Shown here in pieces: positions 1-8,577 of a stretch of DNA of 49,362 nucleotides (the first letter of the stretch is position 1; the number at the start of each line of letters is the position of its first letter). The DNA lies in contig NZ_BLAF01000030.1 in assembly GCF_009687885.1 (NCBI RefSeq), forward strand, positions 1 to 49,362, in the 5' to 3' direction. The notes under the pieces are model-generated. The model saw only the letters and a list, made by a program, of their open reading frames with translations, did not search any database and was not told where the DNA came from. Made by a program: the position numbers and the translations under genes. Source of the stretch: Acrocarpospora pleiomorpha. Lineage in GTDB: Bacteria; Actinomycetota; Actinomycetes; Streptosporangiales; Streptosporangiaceae.

Positions 1-27
1 AGGACGGGGACGGTTTGTCGTGACGGG

Positions 28-135
28 CTAGCCCGCTGCCATTGGGACGCGGGCGCCTCGGCGGGCAGGGATGAGGGCAGCCAAGTGGCCGCTCACCGCA
101 ATCCGCATGGCGGCGAGGGTGGTGGGAGTCGGGGT
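28..135 (-). pseudogene. remnant of an FtsX-type permease 3' end (duplicate)
   Basis: About 35 codons ending in TAG repeat the C-terminus of the neighbouring permease. The remnant reads ...LAALIPARRGARVPMAAG and the intact gene ends ...LVALIPARRAARARVPVTAG. The DNA similarity continues about 12 bases past both stop codons, at an offset of 134 bp. No upstream part of a second permease is present between the copies. It is best read as the surviving tail of a second or replaced permease gene. The window edge hides what lies beyond. Confidence 0.6.
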
Positions 136-161
136 GCGGCTCTGCTGGTTGTCGTGAAGGG

Positions 162-2423
162 CTAGCCCGCTGTTACGGGGACGCGGGCGCGGGCGGCTCG
201 GCGGGCGGGGATGAGGGCGACGAGGAGGGCTGCGCCTACTGCGATCAGGATGGCGGCGGTGAGGGTGGCAGGGGTTGGGGCGCGGCCGATTCCGGCGCCT
301 ACGCCGCTGCCGTGGCCTTCCCAGTCGATTAGTGAGCGGGAGAGTAATGCGCCGGCTGTCGCGCCTGAGAGGACGCCTAGGGCGGCGAGGATTCCGGTGC
401 CGGTGACGAGGGTGGCCATGACCTGGCGGGGGGTTAGGCCCATGGCCTGGAGGACGGCCAGGTCGCGGATGTGGTCGCGTAGGCCGAGGGCGCTGGCGGT
501 GAGGAGGTTGGCGAGGCCGATCAGGGACAGGACGACGATCAGGGCGATGATGATTACGCGGATCACGGCCAGGCGGTCGGCGGGGTTGACGGCCTGGGTG
601 ACCTCCAGGCCCTGGAGGGTGCCCGTGGCCTGGAGGCGGGCCCTGACCTCCTGAGGGTCGGCGCCGTCTTTGAGGACGAGGGCGAAGAAGTGCGGGGGCA
701 CGGCGTCCTTGGCGGCCAGGGTGTCGATGCCGACGGAGAGGACCTCGCCGTCCTGTTCGGGTTCGACGACGCGGCCGACGATGTGCACGATCAGCGGGGT
801 GCCGCCGATGGTGAGGCGGACTCGATCGCCGACGCGGACGCTGAGGAGGTCGAGCAGTCCCTGGCCGGCGACGGCTTCGCCGCGCTCGCGGAACATGCGG
901 CCCTCGGCCACGTGGAACGGGTAGGGGGCGGTGGAGGAGCCTAACGCCCGGGTTCGTACCGTTCTGGTCTGCCCGGGGGCGAGGGCGTCCAGCTCGACGC
1001 CGGGGTAGACGGCTGCCACGGCGGGGTCGGCCATCGCCCGGATGCTCGCCTCGTCGGCGGTGAGGCCTCCTGGGCGCACGGACAGTGCCGCCGCCTGACC
1101 GACTTTCGCGGGATTTTTCGCGAAATCGTCGAGGGTGGCCCAGCAGCCCAGGCCGATTGTGATCATCATCATCGGGAGGGCGAGACCGGCGCTCGTCAGG
1201 ACGGCGGGGACCCGGCGGGTGAACGCGTCCCGGGTGCCGAGGACCAGCGCGGGCGGGAGCCGTACCAGCAGGGCCAGGCGGGCCAGGCGGGAGAGGCGGC
1301 CGTGCGGGGGGATGGCGGGAGCGGCGGGGATGGGGGCGGTGCGGCCGCCGCGCCAGGCGGGCAGCCAGACCGCGATCAGCACGATCAGGATGGTGCCCAG
1401 GCCGATGGCGGCCAGCTGGCCGGGGGAGGGCGGCACCCGCAGCGTGGCGGCCGTGATCACATGCCCGGCCGCCAGGCCGATCAGGATGCCGAGCAGCCCC
1501 AGCAGCCCGTGTTCGGCCAGCAGCATGGTGGAGACCTGCCGTGGCGTGAACCCGAGCGACTTGAGCGTGGCCAGGTCGCGCAGCTGGCCGAGCACCCGCC
1601 CGCCGGTCGCGTTGGCCAGCGCCAGCGCCGCCCCCACCAGGCCCGCCGCCCCGAACAGCGCGAGCAGCAGCCCGAGCAGCCGGTTGTCCAGCTCCATGGA
1701 GGCCCGCACCTCGCGCCAGGTGGAGACCCGCTGCACCTGGCCCGCGAGTGCGGTCACCGCCTGCTGCACCACCAGGTTGGTGTCCTCGGGATCGGCCAGC
1801 CGGAGCCCGGTGACGTTCTCGCTGCGCCCGGACGCGGGCTCCACCAGGGTGAGCGTCTGCCGCAGCGTCCAGGCCAGGCCGGGCGCCCAGTCGGGATAGA
1901 ACCCCTGGTCGCCGCTCTCGGCGACGCCTTTCACGAACAGGGCGTGGGTGGCGCCGTTGAGCCCGGTCACGGTGAAGGCGCTGCCGGGGCGCAGCCCGGT
2001 GGCGGCCGCGAACGAACGCTCCACGACCACCCCGTCGGGGTCGGCGGGATCCAGCCAGCGGCCCTCGGTGACCAGCGGCGTGGCGACCTTGGGCAGGGCG
2101 GTGGGGGCTTCCTGTAACGCGACGGGCACCTTCCGGCCGCTCCCCGCCAGCGTCGCGGGTGCGCTGAGGTAGGGCCCGGCGATCTCGGTAACGCCGTTCA
2201 AGCTCCCCAATGCCGAAATATCCGGCGCATCCTTCGTGTGGATCCAGACATGCGCCCCATGCCCCCGCGTGAACAACCCACGCCACGGGTTGGTGCCCTC
2301 CTCCAGCAGCGTCGCGGCCGTCACCAGCGCCGCCACGATCCCCGCCACGGCCAGCACGGTCAGCGTGGCCTGCATACGCCTGGCCCGCAGATCCGACCGA
2401 ATCCACCGCCACTCAGCGATCAT
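162..2423 (-). CDS. ABC transporter permease, FtsX/MacB family (753 aa)
   Basis: Integral membrane subunit of an ABC exporter or mechanotransmission complex. An N-terminal membrane anchor (about residues 15-40) is followed by a large extracytoplasmic domain, a first FtsX core of about three helices (about 245-365), a second anchor and extracytoplasmic part, and a second three-helix FtsX core at the C-terminus. This is the usual duplicated layout of actinobacterial FtsX-like permeases near 750-850 aa. Its ATG overlaps the stop of the ATPase gene by 4 bp (ATGA), so the pair is translationally coupled. The PadR gene upstream suggests drug or stress-inducible export. The substrate cannot be read from sequence. 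Confidence 0.93.
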   Translation of the reverse strand: MIAEWRWIRSDLRARRMQATLTVLAVAGIVAALVTAATLLEEGTNPWRGLFTRGHGAHVWIHTKDAPDISALGSLNGVTEIAGPYLSAPATLAGSGRKVPVALQEAPTALPKVATPLVTEGRWLDPADPDGVVVERSFAAATGLRPGSAFTVTGLNGATHALFVKGVAESGDQGFYPDWAPGLAWTLRQTLTLVEPASGRSENVTGLRLADPEDTNLVVQQAVTALAGQVQRVSTWREVRASMELDNRLLGLLLALFGAAGLVGAALALANATGGRVLGQLRDLATLKSLGFTPRQVSTMLLAEHGLLGLLGILIGLAAGHVITAATLRVPPSPGQLAAIGLGTILIVLIAVWLPAWRGGRTAPIPAAPAIPPHGRLSRLARLALLVRLPPALVLGTRDAFTRRVPAVLTSAGLALPMMMITIGLGCWATLDDFAKNPAKVGQAAALSVRPGGLTADEASIRAMADPAVAAVYPGVELDALAPGQTRTVRTRALGSSTAPYPFHVAEGRMFRERGEAVAGQGLLDLLSVRVGDRVRLTIGGTPLIVHIVGRVVEPEQDGEVLSVGIDTLAAKDAVPPHFFALVLKDGADPQEVRARLQATGTLQGLEVTQAVNPADRLAVIRVIIIALIVVLSLIGLANLLTASALGLRDHIRDLAVLQAMGLTPRQVMATLVTGTGILAALGVLSGATAGALLSRSLIDWEGHGSGVGAGIGRAPTPATLTAAILIAVGAALLVALIPARRAARARVPVTAG

Positions 2424-3154
2424 CCGCGCAGCTCCACCACATCGCCCGCGGTGCCCGGGGTGAACCGGCGGCGGCGCATCGACGCGTCGTCCACGATCAT
2501 GCCGTCGGCCAGCGTCACCACCCGGTCCGCCTTGCTCGCCACCTTCGCGTCATGCGTCACCACCACGATGGTCTGCCCCTGCCGATGCACCTCCCCCAGG
2601 AGTTTCAGCACGTCACGGGTATTGCGACTGTCCAGGTTCCCGGTAGGCTCGTCCGCCAGCAGCAGCTGGGGGCCGTTGGCGAGCGCGCGGGCCAGCGCGA
2701 CCCGCTGCTGCTCGCCGCCCGACAGCTCCGCCGGAGCGGCGTACGCGCGCTCGGTGAGCCCCAGCTCCCCGAGCAGGTACTCGCGCCGCTCCCGCGCCTC
2801 CCGAGGCGACATCCCGGCCAGCAACGCGGGCAACTCCACGTTGTCGGCCACGGTCATGTTGGTGACGAGGTTGTAGAACTGGAACACGAACCCGATCTTG
2901 CGCCGCCGCAGCACGGCCCACGCGCTCTCCGAGAGCGTGTCCACCCGCTTGCCGTCGAGCCAGATCTCCCCGCTCGTACGCGCGTCAAGCCCGCCCAGCA
3001 TGTGCACGAGCGTCGACTTCCCGGACCCGGACGGCCCCATGATCGCGACGAACTCGCCCGCCGCCACGGTGAAGTCCACCCCGCGTACGGCAGGCACCGG
3101 CACACCCCCGTTCTGGTAGATCCGCACCAGGTTGAGTGTGCGCAGAACAGTCAT
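2420..3154 (-). CDS. ABC transporter ATP-binding protein, MacB/LolD type (244 aa)
   Basis: Energising ATPase for the FtsX-type permease encoded next. It shows Walker A GPSGSGKST (about residues 40-48), the signature LSGGEQQRVALARAL, and Walker B LLADEPTGNLD with the LDSRNT continuation typical of the LolD/MacB/FtsE group. The H-loop histidine lies in VVTHD. Length is normal. The start ATG overlaps the PadR stop codon by 4 bp and the stop overlaps the permease start, so regulator, ATPase and permease form one operon. Confidence 0.95.
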   Translation of the reverse strand: MTVLRTLNLVRIYQNGGVPVPAVRGVDFTVAAGEFVAIMGPSGSGKSTLVHMLGGLDARTSGEIWLDGKRVDTLSESAWAVLRRRKIGFVFQFYNLVTNMTVADNVELPALLAGMSPREARERREYLLGELGLTERAYAAPAELSGGEQQRVALARALANGPQLLLADEPTGNLDSRNTRDVLKLLGEVHRQGQTIVVVTHDAKVASKADRVVTLADGMIVDDASMRRRRFTPGTAGDVVELRG

Positions 3155-3660
3155 GTCACAAGGTCCTCCTGGCAGCGTTCCAGCCAGTCGAGGTCGGCCT
3201 GCAGGTGCAGGGTCGCCCCTTCGATCAGCAGGAGAGCGACCCGATCCCCCGGGTCGGTGCGCTCGGCGAGTTCGGTGAGATCCCGCATGAGCGAGAGATA
3301 GTGCCGGCGCTGCCGGTTGATCAGCGCCATCCGGTCGGCGATCCCGGTGAGCGGCGCGAGGACCAGTTTCATGAAGAACTCATCGCGCACCCGCGGGCCC
3401 TCGGTCGGCTCGTCGACCCAGTTCTCCAGCGCCTCCCTGCCGTCGGCGGTCAGGAAGTAGACCTTCTTGTTCGGGCGGTTGGACTGCTCCACGTCGACCG
3501 ATCTGACCAGACCGTCCTTCTCCAGGCGCCCGAGCGTGACGTAGATCTGCCCGATGTTCGGCGACGGGTAGGCGCTGCCGAACGTCTGCTCCAGCGCCTG
3601 TTTCAGCTCGTATCCGTGGGCAGGTTCCTTCGCCAGGAGTGCCAGCAGCGGCAGCCGCAC
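3151..3660 (-). CDS. PadR family transcriptional regulator (169 aa)
   Basis: Winged-helix repressor of the PadR family. The N-terminal wHTH starts VRLPLLALLAKEPAHGYELK and continues through the recognition helix and the wing with LVRSVDVEQ, followed by the C-terminal helical dimerisation region (Vir_C-like). A GTG at 3658-3660 is chosen as start because GGAGGT sits 6 bases upstream. The frame stays open further upstream to 3723, but the extra residues are unlike the family. It is first in an operon with the ABC exporter and divergent from the sugar importer, so autoregulation and exporter control are expected. Confidence 0.9.
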   Translation of the reverse strand: MRLPLLALLAKEPAHGYELKQALEQTFGSAYPSPNIGQIYVTLGRLEKDGLVRSVDVEQSNRPNKKVYFLTADGREALENWVDEPTEGPRVRDEFFMKLVLAPLTGIADRMALINRQRRHYLSLMRDLTELAERTDPGDRVALLLIEGATLHLQADLDWLERCQEDLVT

Positions 3661-3712
3661 CCGCCCACCTCCGAACGTTACCGAATTGCCGGTTGACGCC
3701 CACATTAGCGCT

Positions 3713-3727
3713 ATGCATAACATGCAT
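3713..3727. promoter_or_regulatory. candidate PadR operator, ATGCAT-AAC-ATGCAT
   Basis: In the 116-bp divergent intergenic region, two copies of the palindrome ATGCAT are separated by three bases, giving a 15-bp dyad that is also a direct repeat. Its position between the PadR operon and the sugar-importer operon makes it the natural binding site of the PadR protein. That assignment is inference from location and symmetry only. Confidence 0.4.
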
Positions 3728-3776
3728 GCACCTACCTAACACGTATGTAAAGCGAAGTTCACACGGAGGAAAACAA

Positions 3777-5018
3777 GTGACGCGTCGCACGCTGATGTTC
3801 CTGGTCGCGCTGGCGACCGGATGCTCGGCGCTCGGCGCGCCCGGCGGCGAACCTCCGGCGGCGGGGCCCATCACGCTCGCCATCGGCCGGGACACCACCG
3901 CCTACCTCCGTCCCCTGCTCGACCGCTGGAACTCGGCCCACCCGGCCGAGCCGGTGACGCTGCTCGAACTGCCCGAAGCGGCCGACGAGCAGCGCGCCCA
4001 GATGGTGGCCAACCTGCAGGCGCACTCCGACCGGTACGACGTGCTCGGCCTCGACGTCGTCCTGACCGCCGAGTTCGCCGACGCCGGCTGGATCGTGCCG
4101 CTGGATCGTGGCGCGTTCCCGCTGGCCAAGTTCCTGCCGCCGGTGGTGGACACCGCCGTGTACCAGGACAAGCTGTGGGCGGTGCCGTACACCAGCAACG
4201 CGGGGCTGCTCTACTACCGCACCGATCTGCTCGGTACGGAGAAGCCGCCGCGGACCTGGGCCGAGCTGCGCGACCAGGCCACCCGCCTGGGCCGGGACAA
4301 GGGATTGGGCGGATACGCCGGGCAGTTCCTCCCCTACGAGGGATTGACGGTGAACTTCGCGGAGGCCGTGCAGTCCGCGGGCGGGGAGATCCTCAGCCCG
4401 GACGCACGGCGCGTCACCATGGATCCGGCGGTCGCCACGACCGCGCTCGACTTCCTGGTCACCGGGGTCAGGGACGGCTGGATCCCGCAGGAGGCCCTCT
4501 CCTTCAAGGAAGAGGAATCCCGGCTCGCCTTCCAGGAGGGCCGGCTGCTGTTCGCCCGCAACTGGCCGCACGCGTACGGCCCGGCCACGCATTCCGCGGT
4601 GGCGGGCAAGTTCGCGGTCACCCGGCTGCCCGGCCGGGACGGGCCAGGCTCCAGCTCGCTCGGCGGCGTGAACCTGGCCGTCAGCGCGTTCTCCCGCCGG
4701 CAGCAGTCGGCGATCGACTTCATCCGTTATTTCACCGGCCTGGAGAACCAGCGCCTCGTGCTCACCGAGGGCTCCTTCCCGCCGGTGTGGACCCAGCTCT
4801 ACGACGACCCGGCGCTGATCGAACGTTTCCCCTACCTACCGGTGCTCAAGGAAGCCATCCTCACCGCCAGGCCACGGCCGGTCACGGCCAACTACAACCA
4901 GGTCAGCCTGGCCATTTCCAGCGCCGTATCGGGCGCACTTTCCCGCACCACCCCCGTCGAGGAGACCGTCGTCAATCTGAAGCGACAACTCGGCGAGGTC
5001 ATCCGCTCAGGAGGATAA
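3777..5018 (+). CDS. extracellular sugar-binding lipoprotein, first copy (413 aa)
   Basis: Solute-binding protein (SBP) of a carbohydrate ABC importer, family 1 extracellular SBP. It begins with a short Arg-rich, hydrophobic signal sequence ending in LATGC, a plausible lipobox with lipidated Cys near residue 14. The body resembles LpqY/ThuE-type trehalose or maltooligosaccharide receptors, with VYQDKLWAVPYTSNAGLLYY as the characteristic hinge strand. The GTG start is chosen because GGAGGA lies 6 bases upstream; upstream in-frame residues would run into the divergent promoter. It is followed 2 bp later by a second SBP gene. The sugar is unknown. Confidence 0.85.
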   Translation: MTRRTLMFLVALATGCSALGAPGGEPPAAGPITLAIGRDTTAYLRPLLDRWNSAHPAEPVTLLELPEAADEQRAQMVANLQAHSDRYDVLGLDVVLTAEFADAGWIVPLDRGAFPLAKFLPPVVDTAVYQDKLWAVPYTSNAGLLYYRTDLLGTEKPPRTWAELRDQATRLGRDKGLGGYAGQFLPYEGLTVNFAEAVQSAGGEILSPDARRVTMDPAVATTALDFLVTGVRDGWIPQEALSFKEEESRLAFQEGRLLFARNWPHAYGPATHSAVAGKFAVTRLPGRDGPGSSSLGGVNLAVSAFSRRQQSAIDFIRYFTGLENQRLVLTEGSFPPVWTQLYDDPALIERFPYLPVLKEAILTARPRPVTANYNQVSLAISSAVSGALSRTTPVEETVVNLKRQLGEVIRSGG

Positions 5019-5020
5019 CC

Positions 5021-6340
5021 ATGCGCAAACCCGCCATACTGCTGATCGCCGCTCTGGCCGTCACCGCGTGCGGGGGTGGGGGCGAAGCCGCGTCCCCGTC
5101 CGCCCCGGCCGGGTCCGCGTCCGCTCCGGCGGCCAAGTCCCTGGACGGCGTCAAGATCGAGATCGCCGCCAAGTGGACCGGCGACGAGCAGGCCAACTTC
5201 GAGAAGGTGCTGACCGCCTTCGAGGCGAAGACCGGCGCCGACGTCATCTACGCCTCCACCGGTGAGGACACCGGCGCCTACCTCGGCCCGCGCATCGAGG
5301 GCGGCACCCCGCCGGACGTGGCGGTCCTGCCGCAGCCAGGACTGGTCCAGCAGTACGCCGACCAGAACGCGCTCAAGCCGCTGAGCGCGGGCGTGCAGAA
5401 GCAGATCGACGACAACTACACGCCGTACTGGAAGGAGCTGGGCTCGGCCAACGGCCAGGTCTACGGCGTGCTGGTGAAGGCCGCGCACAAGTCGATGATC
5501 TGGTACCGCACCGCCGCGTTCGAGGACGCGGGCGCGGCCGAGGCCACCACCTGGGACGACCTGATCGGCAAGACCGCGCAGACGCTGGCCGACGCGGGCA
5601 CCCCGCCGTTCTCGCTCTGCGGCGCCTCCGGCTGGACGCTCACCGACCTGTTCGAGAACGTCTACCTGTCCAGCGCGGGCCCGGAGAACTACGACAAGCT
5701 GGCCAAGCACGAGATCCCCTGGACCGACCCCTCGGTCACCACCGCGCTGACCAAGATGGCGCAGATCTTCGGCAAGCCCGACTTCGTGCTCGGCGGCGCG
5801 TCCGGCGCGCTGCAGACCGACTTCCCGACCTGCGTGACCCAGGTGTACGGCCAGAAGAAGGCCGCCATGGTGATCGAGGCCGACTTCGTCGCCTCCTCGG
5901 CCACCCAGTCCGGCGCCGTGATCGGCGAGGACGCCAAGATCATGCCGTTCCCGACGGTGGGCGACACCGCGCCGGTGGTGCTCGGCGGCGACGTCGCGGT
6001 GGCGCTGAAGGACACCCCGGGCGCGATGGCGCTGCTGGAGTTCATGGCCTCCAAGGAGGGCGGCGAGATCTGGGCGAAGACGCCCGGCTACCTGTCGCCG
6101 AACCGGAACGTCTCCCCGGACAACTACCCCAGCGAGCTGACCAAGCAGCTGGCCCAGACGATCATCTCGGCCGGCGAATCGGTCCGGTATGACATGTCCG
6201 ACCTGGCCCCCAGCGCCTTCGGCGGCACCGACGGCAAGGGCGAGTGGAAGCACCTGCAGGACTTCCTCCGCGACCCGGCCGACATCAAGGGCACCCAGGA
6301 GAAGCTCGAAGCTGACGCAGCCAAGTCCTACAAGGAGTAG
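5021..6340 (+). CDS. alpha-glucoside-type sugar-binding lipoprotein, second copy (439 aa)
   Basis: Second solute receptor of the same operon. The signal peptide ends ALAVTAC with a Gly/Ser/Ala/Pro-rich linker to about residue 45, as in many actinobacterial lipoproteins. The body carries the AglE-like stretch TDLFENVYLSSAGPENYDKL and GGDVAVALKD. It is only distantly similar to the preceding SBP, so the pair is not a recent tandem duplication. RBS AGGAGG lies 5 bases before the ATG and overlaps the previous stop. It probably feeds the two AglF/AglG-like permeases downstream. Confidence 0.87.
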   Translation: MRKPAILLIAALAVTACGGGGEAASPSAPAGSASAPAAKSLDGVKIEIAAKWTGDEQANFEKVLTAFEAKTGADVIYASTGEDTGAYLGPRIEGGTPPDVAVLPQPGLVQQYADQNALKPLSAGVQKQIDDNYTPYWKELGSANGQVYGVLVKAAHKSMIWYRTAAFEDAGAAEATTWDDLIGKTAQTLADAGTPPFSLCGASGWTLTDLFENVYLSSAGPENYDKLAKHEIPWTDPSVTTALTKMAQIFGKPDFVLGGASGALQTDFPTCVTQVYGQKKAAMVIEADFVASSATQSGAVIGEDAKIMPFPTVGDTAPVVLGGDVAVALKDTPGAMALLEFMASKEGGEIWAKTPGYLSPNRNVSPDNYPSELTKQLAQTIISAGESVRYDMSDLAPSAFGGTDGKGEWKHLQDFLRDPADIKGTQEKLEADAAKSYKE

Positions 6341-6343
6341 GCG

Positions 6344-7645
6344 GTGGCCACCCCCCAACTCCGGCGCCTGGGGCCGTCTCCGGCGATGGCGTGGGTCTTC
6401 CTGGCCCCGGCGTTGCTCCTGCTGGCCGCGTGGATGGTCTACCCGATCGTGTACTCCGTCTTCCGGAGCTTCCACGACGCGAGCGGCAACACCTTCGTCG
6501 GCCTGGAGAACTACGGCGCGATCTTCAGCGATCCGGCCACGCTCACCACGATCCGCAACAACATCATCTGGGTGGTTGTCGCGCCGCTGATGGTGACCGT
6601 GCTCGGGCTGATCTTCGCGGTGCTGACCGAGCGCATCCGCTGGGCGACCGCCTTCAAGCTCGTGCTGTTCATGCCGATGGCCGTCTCGCTACTGGCCGCC
6701 GGCGTCATCTTCCGCCTGGTGTACGAGCAGGACCCGGACAAGGGCGTCGCCAACGCGATCATCACGACCGTACAGGGCGTCTTCTCCGGCGACCAGGGCT
6801 ATCCCGGGGCGCGCCCCCGGGAGAACGACGCGGCTCCCGCGGTATTGCAGGGCGGCGCGGTGGTGACCAAGGAGCAGGTCCGGCCCGGAACCCCGGTGCT
6901 GATCCCGCTGGTCGGGCTGAGCCCCGACGCGGTCGCCGGATTCGCCGCCGCGCAAGCCCCCGCCGCAGGCCCCGGCCTGAGCGGGACGATCTGGATCGAT
7001 ACCGTCCGCGGGGGCGGCGGCACCGTCAACCAGATCGACGCTCAGGAGCGGGGCCTGGCGGGGGTGACCGTCGAGGCGGTCGAGGGCGACACGGTCCGGG
7101 CCACCACCCGGACCGAGGCCGACGGCAGCTTCCGCTTCGACGAGCTGACCTCCGGCTCGTACGGCCTGCGCCTGCCCGAGTCCAATTTCACCGCCGCGTT
7201 CGGCGGGCTGACCTGGCTGGGCCCGACGCTGATCACTCCGGCGATCATCGGCGCGTACATCTGGGTCTGGGCCGGATTCGCGATGGTGCTGATCGCGGCA
7301 GGGCTCTCGGCCATCCCCAGGGACGCGCTGGAGGCGGCCAGGATCGACGGCGCCACCGAGTGGCAGGTGTTCCGCAAGATCACCGTACCACTGCTCTCGC
7401 CGGTCCTGCTGGTGGTCTTCGTCACGATGATCATCAACGTGCTGAAGGTCTTCGACCTGGTGTTCATCATCGCGCCCGGCTCGGTGCAACCCCAGGCCAA
7501 CGTGGTCGCGCTGGAAATGTGGCGGGTCTCCTTCGGCGGCGGCGGCAACCAGGGCATGGGCAGCGCGCTGGCGATCTTCCTGCTGCTGCTGGTGCTGCCG
7601 TTCATGGCCTTCAACATCCGCCGGTTCCGGAGGGACGAACGATGA
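6344..7645 (+). CDS. sugar ABC transporter permease, AglF/MalF-like, with inserted extracellular domain (433 aa)
   Basis: Membrane subunit of the importer. Helices lie near residues 13-38, 68-95 and 103-126, then after an insertion near 290-330, 360-385 and 405-427. The coupling EAA loop is EAARIDGATEWQVF. Family members are usually about 290-310 aa. Here roughly 150-290 is an extra non-membrane segment containing a beta-sandwich-like stretch (ERGLAGVTVEAVEGD, TRTEADGSFRFDELTSGSYG), similar to carboxypeptidase-regulatory or Cna-B repeats. It sits where MalF has its periplasmic loop. GTG start; AAGGAG overlaps the previous stop. Confidence 0.88.
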   Translation: MATPQLRRLGPSPAMAWVFLAPALLLLAAWMVYPIVYSVFRSFHDASGNTFVGLENYGAIFSDPATLTTIRNNIIWVVVAPLMVTVLGLIFAVLTERIRWATAFKLVLFMPMAVSLLAAGVIFRLVYEQDPDKGVANAIITTVQGVFSGDQGYPGARPRENDAAPAVLQGGAVVTKEQVRPGTPVLIPLVGLSPDAVAGFAAAQAPAAGPGLSGTIWIDTVRGGGGTVNQIDAQERGLAGVTVEAVEGDTVRATTRTEADGSFRFDELTSGSYGLRLPESNFTAAFGGLTWLGPTLITPAIIGAYIWVWAGFAMVLIAAGLSAIPRDALEAARIDGATEWQVFRKITVPLLSPVLLVVFVTMIINVLKVFDLVFIIAPGSVQPQANVVALEMWRVSFGGGGNQGMGSALAIFLLLLVLPFMAFNIRRFRRDER

Positions 7646-8505
7646 ACGACGCGACCTTCCAGCGTGGACCGGCCCGGCTGATCGACCGGCTCGGCGGCGG
7701 CGTGCTCCAGGTGGTGCTGGTCCTGGTGGCCGTCTTCTGGCTGGTGCCCACGCTCGGCCTGCTGGTGGTCTCGCTGCGGGCCGAGGCGGACAACAACTCC
7801 TCCGGCTGGTGGACGCTGTTCACCAAACCGGCGCAGCTGACCCTGGAGAACTACGGCAACCTGCTGGCCTCCGGGTTCAGCTCGTCGTTCTGGAACACCG
7901 TGCTGATCACGGTTCCGGCCACGCTGCTGGTCATCGGGATCGCGGCGACGGCGGCGTACGCGTTCGCCTGGATCGAGTTCCCCGGCAGGGACGCGCTGTT
8001 CCTGGTGGTCATCGCGCTGCTGGTGGTGCCGGTGCAGATCGCGCTCATCCCGATCGCGAAGCTGTACGGCGCGCTGGGGATCTTCGGCTCGATCGCCGGC
8101 GTGGTGCTGTTCCACGTGGCGTTCGGGCTCCCGTTCGCCATCTTCCTGCTGCGCAACTTCTTCGCGGGCATCCCGCGGGAGCTGCTGGAGGCCTCCCGGA
8201 TGGACGGGGCGCCGGAATGGCGGATCTTCGCGACCGTGGTATTCCCGCTGGCCAAGCCCGCGATCGCGTCCCTGGGCATCTTCCAGTTCCTGTGGGTCTG
8301 GAACGACCTGCTGGTGGCGCTGGTGTACGCCGACACGGAGAACCAGCCGATGACCAAGGCCCTGCAATCACAGATGCGGCAGTTCGGAACGAACGTCGAC
8401 ATCCTCGCGCCGGGCGCGTTCCTCTCGCTGATCATCCCATTGGTGCTGTTCTTCGCCTTCCAGCGGTACTTCGTCCAGGGTCTGCTGGCCGGATCGGTGA
8501 AGTAG
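7642..8505 (+). CDS. sugar ABC transporter permease, AglG/MalG-like (287 aa)
   Basis: Second membrane subunit of the importer. Six predicted helices and the EAA loop LEASRMDGAPEWRIF place it in the MalG group; the end QRYFVQGLLAGSVK is the typical C-terminal signature. The ATG overlaps the stop of the first permease by 4 bp (ATGA). It is the last gene of the operon. No ATPase follows, so a shared multi-sugar ATPase (MsiK type) encoded elsewhere is presumed, as is common in actinomycetes. Confidence 0.92.
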   Translation: MNDATFQRGPARLIDRLGGGVLQVVLVLVAVFWLVPTLGLLVVSLRAEADNNSSGWWTLFTKPAQLTLENYGNLLASGFSSSFWNTVLITVPATLLVIGIAATAAYAFAWIEFPGRDALFLVVIALLVVPVQIALIPIAKLYGALGIFGSIAGVVLFHVAFGLPFAIFLLRNFFAGIPRELLEASRMDGAPEWRIFATVVFPLAKPAIASLGIFQFLWVWNDLLVALVYADTENQPMTKALQSQMRQFGTNVDILAPGAFLSLIIPLVLFFAFQRYFVQGLLAGSVK

Positions 8506-8514
8506 GCCGGAAAT

Positions 8515-8555
8515 GTACGGCATCGCGCGGCGGATTCGTCCGCGCGATGTCGTAC
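8515..8555. terminator. strong hairpin after sugar importer operon
   Basis: A 16-bp stem with one mismatch (GTACGgCATCGCGCGG against its complement) closes a 9-base loop, 9 bases after the importer stop. There is no T-run, as is usual for actinomycete terminators. It separates the importer from the uracil-DNA glycosylase gene. Confidence 0.7.
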
Positions 8556-8577
8556 CCGGTCGGTAGGCTCCGCGACC

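Noticed and set aside
28..2412. A 794-codon open frame antisense-shifted through the permease gene
   Set aside because: Arg/Pro/Gly-rich shadow of the true permease frame; only its last about 35 codons are meaningful, as the duplicated gene tail.
3661..3723. Longer N-terminus for the PadR regulator
   Set aside because: GGAGGT with ideal spacing precedes the GTG at 3658-3660, and the extra residues do not match the family.
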